A stretch of 7,779 bases of DNA, from assembly GCA_002297865.1 (NCBI GenBank), contig DBKX01000004.1, positions 343-8,121 of the forward strand, read 5' to 3'. This stretch comes from Lachnoclostridium sp. UBA739 (lineage in GTDB: Bacteria > Bacillota_A > Clostridia > Lachnospirales > Lachnospiraceae). The position numbers and the translations under genes are program-made. The notes under the pieces were generated by a model. The model made no database searches. It was not told the origin of the DNA and saw nothing but the letters and a program-made list of their open reading frames with translations. Numbering within the stretch: position 1 is the first letter of the stretch; each line of letters starts with the position of its first letter. Positions 5,171-7,779 of this stretch are shown piece by piece.

Positions 5171-5312
5171 GATTGACCTATAAAAGAGACAGTATTTTAT
5201 CTTATATGGATAAATGCATTGTGTTATAGTTAAATTACATCAGACAGAGATGTGAACTAGAATGGGTTTCAAAGAAAATGAAAAGGATTGATTTTGCAGT
5301 GCAAGATTGACC
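5168..5312 (+). repeat. Direct repeat pair CAAGATTGACC in the AraC-GH3 intergenic region (candidate regulator sites)
   Basis: CAAGATTGACC occurs exactly at 5168-5178 and 5302-5312, and the similarity runs on (TATAAAAG after the first, GTTAATAG after the second). The copies are 134 bp apart, one over the AraC -35 and one about 40 bp before the GH3 start. AraC-family proteins often bind direct repeats in such divergent regions. Whether this regulator binds them is inference. Confidence 0.5.
5196..5230 (+). promoter_or_regulatory. Candidate GH3 promoter: extended -10 with upstream TTTATC/GATAAA dyad
   Basis: TGTTATAGT (5222-5230) is a possible extended -10 on the plus strand. No good -35 lies 16-18 bp upstream, as expected for an activator-dependent promoter. 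Just before it is an inverted repeat, TTTATC (5196-5201) and GATAAA (5209-5214). A leader of about 115 nt to ATG 5354 would follow. This is a weak, pattern-based call. Confidence 0.3.
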
Positions 5313-5353
5313 GTTAATAGAATTACATAGAACAGGATGGAGGCAATAAGCAG

Positions 5354-7621
5354 ATGAATGTAAAAAAAGTAATTGGACAGATGACATTGGAAGAAAAAGC
5401 TGGAATTTGTTCCGGATCAGATTTTTGGCATACAAAAGGAGTGGAACGTCTTGGAGTACCTCAAATGATGGTAAGCGATGGACCTCACGGATTAAGGAAA
5501 CAGAATTTGGAAGCCGATCATCTAGGCATAAATGAAAGTATTAAAGCAGTATGTTTTCCAGCAGGATGTGCAACAGCATCTTCTTTCGACCGAAATTTAT
5601 TATATACAATGGGTCAGGCTTTAGGAAATGAGTGTCAGGCAGAAGGGGTTGGAGTAATCCTTGGACCTGCAGTTAACATTAAGCGTTCGCCACTTTGTGG
5701 AAGAAATTTTGAATATTATTCAGAGGACCCATACTTAGCATCTGAGATTGCAGCAAATCAGATTAAAGGGGTACAGTCTAAAAATGTAGGAACTAGTATC
5801 AAACATTTTCTTGCCAATAATCAGGAGCATAGAAGAATGACTTCTAGTTCTGAGATTGATGACAGAACTATTCGTGAGCTTTATCTGGCAGCATTTGAAG
5901 GAGCAATTAAACAGGCAAAACCTTGGACTGTAATGTGTTCTTATAATCGTATCAATGGTGTTTATGCAGCAGAAAATAAAACTTACTTAACAGATGTATT
6001 GCGTAAGGAGTGGGGCTTTGATGGTTTTGTTGTAAGTGATTGGGGTGCTGTGAACGACCGTGTGGCTGATTTAGCGGCAGGACTTGATCTTGAAATGCCA
6101 TCTTCTAATGAATTAACAGATAAAATGATTGTCGCTGCAGTAAAGAATGGTTCACTAGATGAAGAAATTTTAGATAAAGCAGTGGAAAATGTACTGAATA
6201 TAGTAGAACGTTTTGAAGCAGCCAGAGATACAGAAGCAGTATTTGATCGAGATGCCGACCACGAATTAGCAAGAAAAGTTGCAGAAGAGTGTATTATACT
6301 TCTTAAAAATAATGGGGCTTTGCCATTAAAAAAAGAAGAAAAGATTGCATTTATTGGAGAATTTGCAAAAACACCTAGATATCAGGGAGGCGGAAGTTCT
6401 CATATTAATTCCCATAAGATTGAATCTGCGTGGGATGCTGTACAACAGTGCGAGACCTTAAAAGGGAACGTTCAATTTGCAGAAGGCTACTCAACGAAGG
6501 AAGATATTGTGGATGAAGCTAAAATTGCAAAGGCAGTAGCTTTGGCAAAAACAGTAGAGAAAGCAGTATTGTTTGTAGGGCTTCCTGACAGTTATGAATC
6601 AGAAGGATTCGATCGCTCCCATATGAAGATGCCAGAAGGTCAGAACCAGTTAATTGAAGCAGTTGCAGCAGTGAATCCAAATACAATTGTTGTGTTGCAC
6701 AATGGTTCGCCTGTAGAAATGCCTTGGGTAGACAAAGTAGATGCTGTCGTAGAAGCATACCTTGGAGGGCAGGCTATCGGTGGAGCAGTCGTTAATATTT
6801 TATATGGAGTTGCGAACCCAAGTGGCCATTTAGCAGAAAGCTTTCCAATCAAGTTGCAGGATAATCCTTCCTATCTATATTACATCGGGGAAGGTGACAA
6901 AGTAGAATATCGTGAAGGTGTGTTTGTAGGATACCGTTATTATGATACAAAGGAAATGGATGTACTTTTCCCATTTGGCCATGGATTGTCTTACACAACA
7001 TTTGCTTATAATAATATGAAGATTAGCAGCAGTAAAATAAAGGATACGGATACATTAGAAGTAAAAGTGGATGTAACCAATACAGGTTCTGTAAAAGGAA
7101 AAGAAGTGGTTCAGCTTTATGTAGCACCACCGAAAAGCGAGATGGTCATTCGTCCAGTACATGAATTGAAAGGATTTGAGAAAGTAGAGTTAGAACCAGG
7201 TGAAACGAAAACTGTAACATTCCAGTTAGGAAAACGTGCATTTGCATATTATGCTGCGGATTTGCAGGACTGGTATGTGGAAAGCGGAACATATAATATT
7301 CAATTAGGTCAGTCATCACGTAATATCTTAATAAATCAGGAAGTGGAAGTTGAGAGTACGGTTAGGTATCAAGTGAAGGTTACATTAGATACCAGCATTG
7401 GTGATATTATGAAGATGCCAAACGGATTGGAACTGTTACAGCCTTTAATGGAATCTTATCTAAGTCAGGATATTGGAGGGGAAGACTGCCTAGGTTCTTC
7501 GACCAATGAAATTGTGGAAGCAATGCTTCGTTATATGCCCCTTAGAGGTATGATTTCACTGGGGGATGGAACGGCAACCTTCGACCAGTTGAATGAGATA
7601 ATTGATAAATTGAATCAATAA
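5354..7621 (+). CDS. Glycoside hydrolase family 3 protein (beta-glucosidase-like), cytoplasmic
   Basis: The protein has 755 residues and no signal peptide, so it should act in the cytoplasm on imported oligosaccharides or glycosides. Residues about 8-290 form the GH3 barrel: SDGPHGLR (41-48), the RNFEYYSEDP loop (117-126), the substrate-binding KHF (150-152), and VVSDWGA (226-232) with Asp229 as the nucleophile. The C-terminal alpha/beta domain (about 305-545) contains SEGFDR (416-421), in which Glu417 is the likely acid/base. It also carries LFPFGHGLSYTTF (538-550). A fibronectin III-like domain (about 565-655; VTNTGSVKGKEVVQLYV and ELKGFEKVELEPGE) follows. Residues about 665-755 form an extra tail. 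No PA14 insert is seen. Family members cleave terminal beta-D-glucosyl, xylosyl or arabinosyl residues; the sugar cannot be read here. TGGAGG at 5338-5343 is 10 nt before the ATG. The gene is divergent from the AraC regulator, its probable controller. Confidence 0.93.
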   Translation: MNVKKVIGQMTLEEKAGICSGSDFWHTKGVERLGVPQMMVSDGPHGLRKQNLEADHLGINESIKAVCFPAGCATASSFDRNLLYTMGQALGNECQAEGVGVILGPAVNIKRSPLCGRNFEYYSEDPYLASEIAANQIKGVQSKNVGTSIKHFLANNQEHRRMTSSSEIDDRTIRELYLAAFEGAIKQAKPWTVMCSYNRINGVYAAENKTYLTDVLRKEWGFDGFVVSDWGAVNDRVADLAAGLDLEMPSSNELTDKMIVAAVKNGSLDEEILDKAVENVLNIVERFEAARDTEAVFDRDADHELARKVAEECIILLKNNGALPLKKEEKIAFIGEFAKTPRYQGGGSSHINSHKIESAWDAVQQCETLKGNVQFAEGYSTKEDIVDEAKIAKAVALAKTVEKAVLFVGLPDSYESEGFDRSHMKMPEGQNQLIEAVAAVNPNTIVVLHNGSPVEMPWVDKVDAVVEAYLGGQAIGGAVVNILYGVANPSGHLAESFPIKLQDNPSYLYYIGEGDKVEYREGVFVGYRYYDTKEMDVLFPFGHGLSYTTFAYNNMKISSSKIKDTDTLEVKVDVTNTGSVKGKEVVQLYVAPPKSEMVIRPVHELKGFEKVELEPGETKTVTFQLGKRAFAYYAADLQDWYVESGTYNIQLGQSSRNILINQEVEVESTVRYQVKVTLDTSIGDIMKMPNGLELLQPLMESYLSQDIGGEDCLGSSTNEIVEAMLRYMPLRGMISLGDGTATFDQLNEIIDKLNQ

Positions 7622-7627
7622 TATTAT

Positions 7628-7661
7628 CCCCCCACAGTTTGATGAAAAAAATGTAGGGGGG
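7628..7661. terminator. C6/G6 stem-loop downstream of the GH3 gene (possible terminator)
   Basis: CCCCCCACA (7628-7636) pairs with TGT-A-GGGGGG (7652-7661), with one bulged A at 7655 and a 15-nt A-rich loop. It starts 7 bp after the GH3 stop. The stem is GC-strong, but no T run follows on the plus strand, so it may act as an mRNA end stabiliser, a factor-assisted terminator, or a terminator only in part. Confidence 0.5.
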
Positions 7662-7779
7662 TACGTCATAGGAAGCTGTGTTTTGTTAGTGAATTGTAAA
7701 GTGAAATTCCATACCTACAACAAAATATAAGGGGGTTGAATGAAATTCAAAGTTCCTGTTTAGTCCTTTTGTAGAAATT
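7662..7779 (+). other. Non-coding sequence at the right edge
   Basis: No open frame of useful length is present. GGGGG at 7731-7735 precedes ATG 7740 and TTG 7736, but these frames close after 7 and 12 codons. The stretch may be a leader or the upstream region of a gene beyond the window. A short inverted pair, TTTTGTT (7681-7687) and AACAAAA (7719-7725), is seen. Confidence 0.5.

Noticed and set aside
4981..5229. Plus-strand frame of 82 codons across the AraC N-terminal part
   Set aside because: It is antisense to the cupin domain and runs through the AraC promoter; no ribosome binding site.
5235..5435. Minus-strand frame of 66 codons over the GH3 start
   Set aside because: It overlaps the GH3 start and upstream region with no signal for translation.
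6519..6852. Two minus-strand frames of 79 and 70 codons inside GH3
   Set aside because: Both are complementary to conserved GH3 coding sequence and have no start signals.
7740..7763. Possible start of a new gene (MKFKVPV) after GGGGG
   Set aside because: The frame stops after seven codons, and the in-frame TTG alternative stops after twelve; too short to support.

Overview
The window looks like chromosomal DNA of a low-GC Gram-positive anaerobe, most likely a Clostridia member of the Lachnospiraceae type. Supporting signs are the low GC content, strong AGGAGG-type ribosome binding sites, TTGACA/TATAAT-type promoters, a BlaI/M56 pair, a secreted protein with a clostridial-type Trp repeat, and an intracellular-type GH3 glycosidase next to an AraC-type regulator. 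Species is inference; no rRNA, tRNA, IS element, phage gene or CRISPR array is visible.

Layout from left to right. (1) 2-391 (+): the 3' part of a flavin reductase family gene, followed by a strong intrinsic terminator. (2) 496-2152 (+): a two-gene operon. A promoter overlaid by two near-perfect palindromes drives a BlaI/MecI-type repressor and, through an ATGA overlap, an M56 (BlaR1-like) membrane metalloprotease that lacks the penicillin-binding sensor domain. A hairpin at 2174-2211 separates it from (3) 2234-3001 (-): a PHP-domain histidinol-phosphatase-like gene without other his genes nearby. (4) 3169-4245 (+): a secreted protein with an M23-like N-terminal domain and three Trp-containing C-terminal repeats, transcribed divergently from the PHP gene from back-to-back promoters. 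(5) 4242-5111 (-): an AraC/XylS-family regulator broken by one in-frame TAA codon. Its 3' end overlaps the stop codon of the secreted protein gene, and its coding sequence contains the hairpin that probably terminates that gene. (6) 5354-7621 (+): a 755-residue GH3 beta-glycosidase divergent from the regulator. (7) 7622-7779: non-coding sequence with a C6/G6 stem-loop.

How the parts work together. The BlaI-M56 pair should be a self-regulated stress or cell-wall switch: the repressor sits on its own promoter and the protease relieves it on an unknown signal. The AraC gene and the GH3 gene form the classic pattern of a local activator beside its sugar-hydrolase target. A shared 11-bp direct repeat in their intergenic region supports this, but the regulator is interrupted in this sequence. 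The other genes look like independent transcription units.

I do not see a clear new multi-gene system. The points most worth checking are the interrupted AraC regulator, the sensor-less BlaR1-type operon with its palindromic operators, the altered metal site of the secreted M23-like protein, and a terminator written inside an opposing conserved coding motif.
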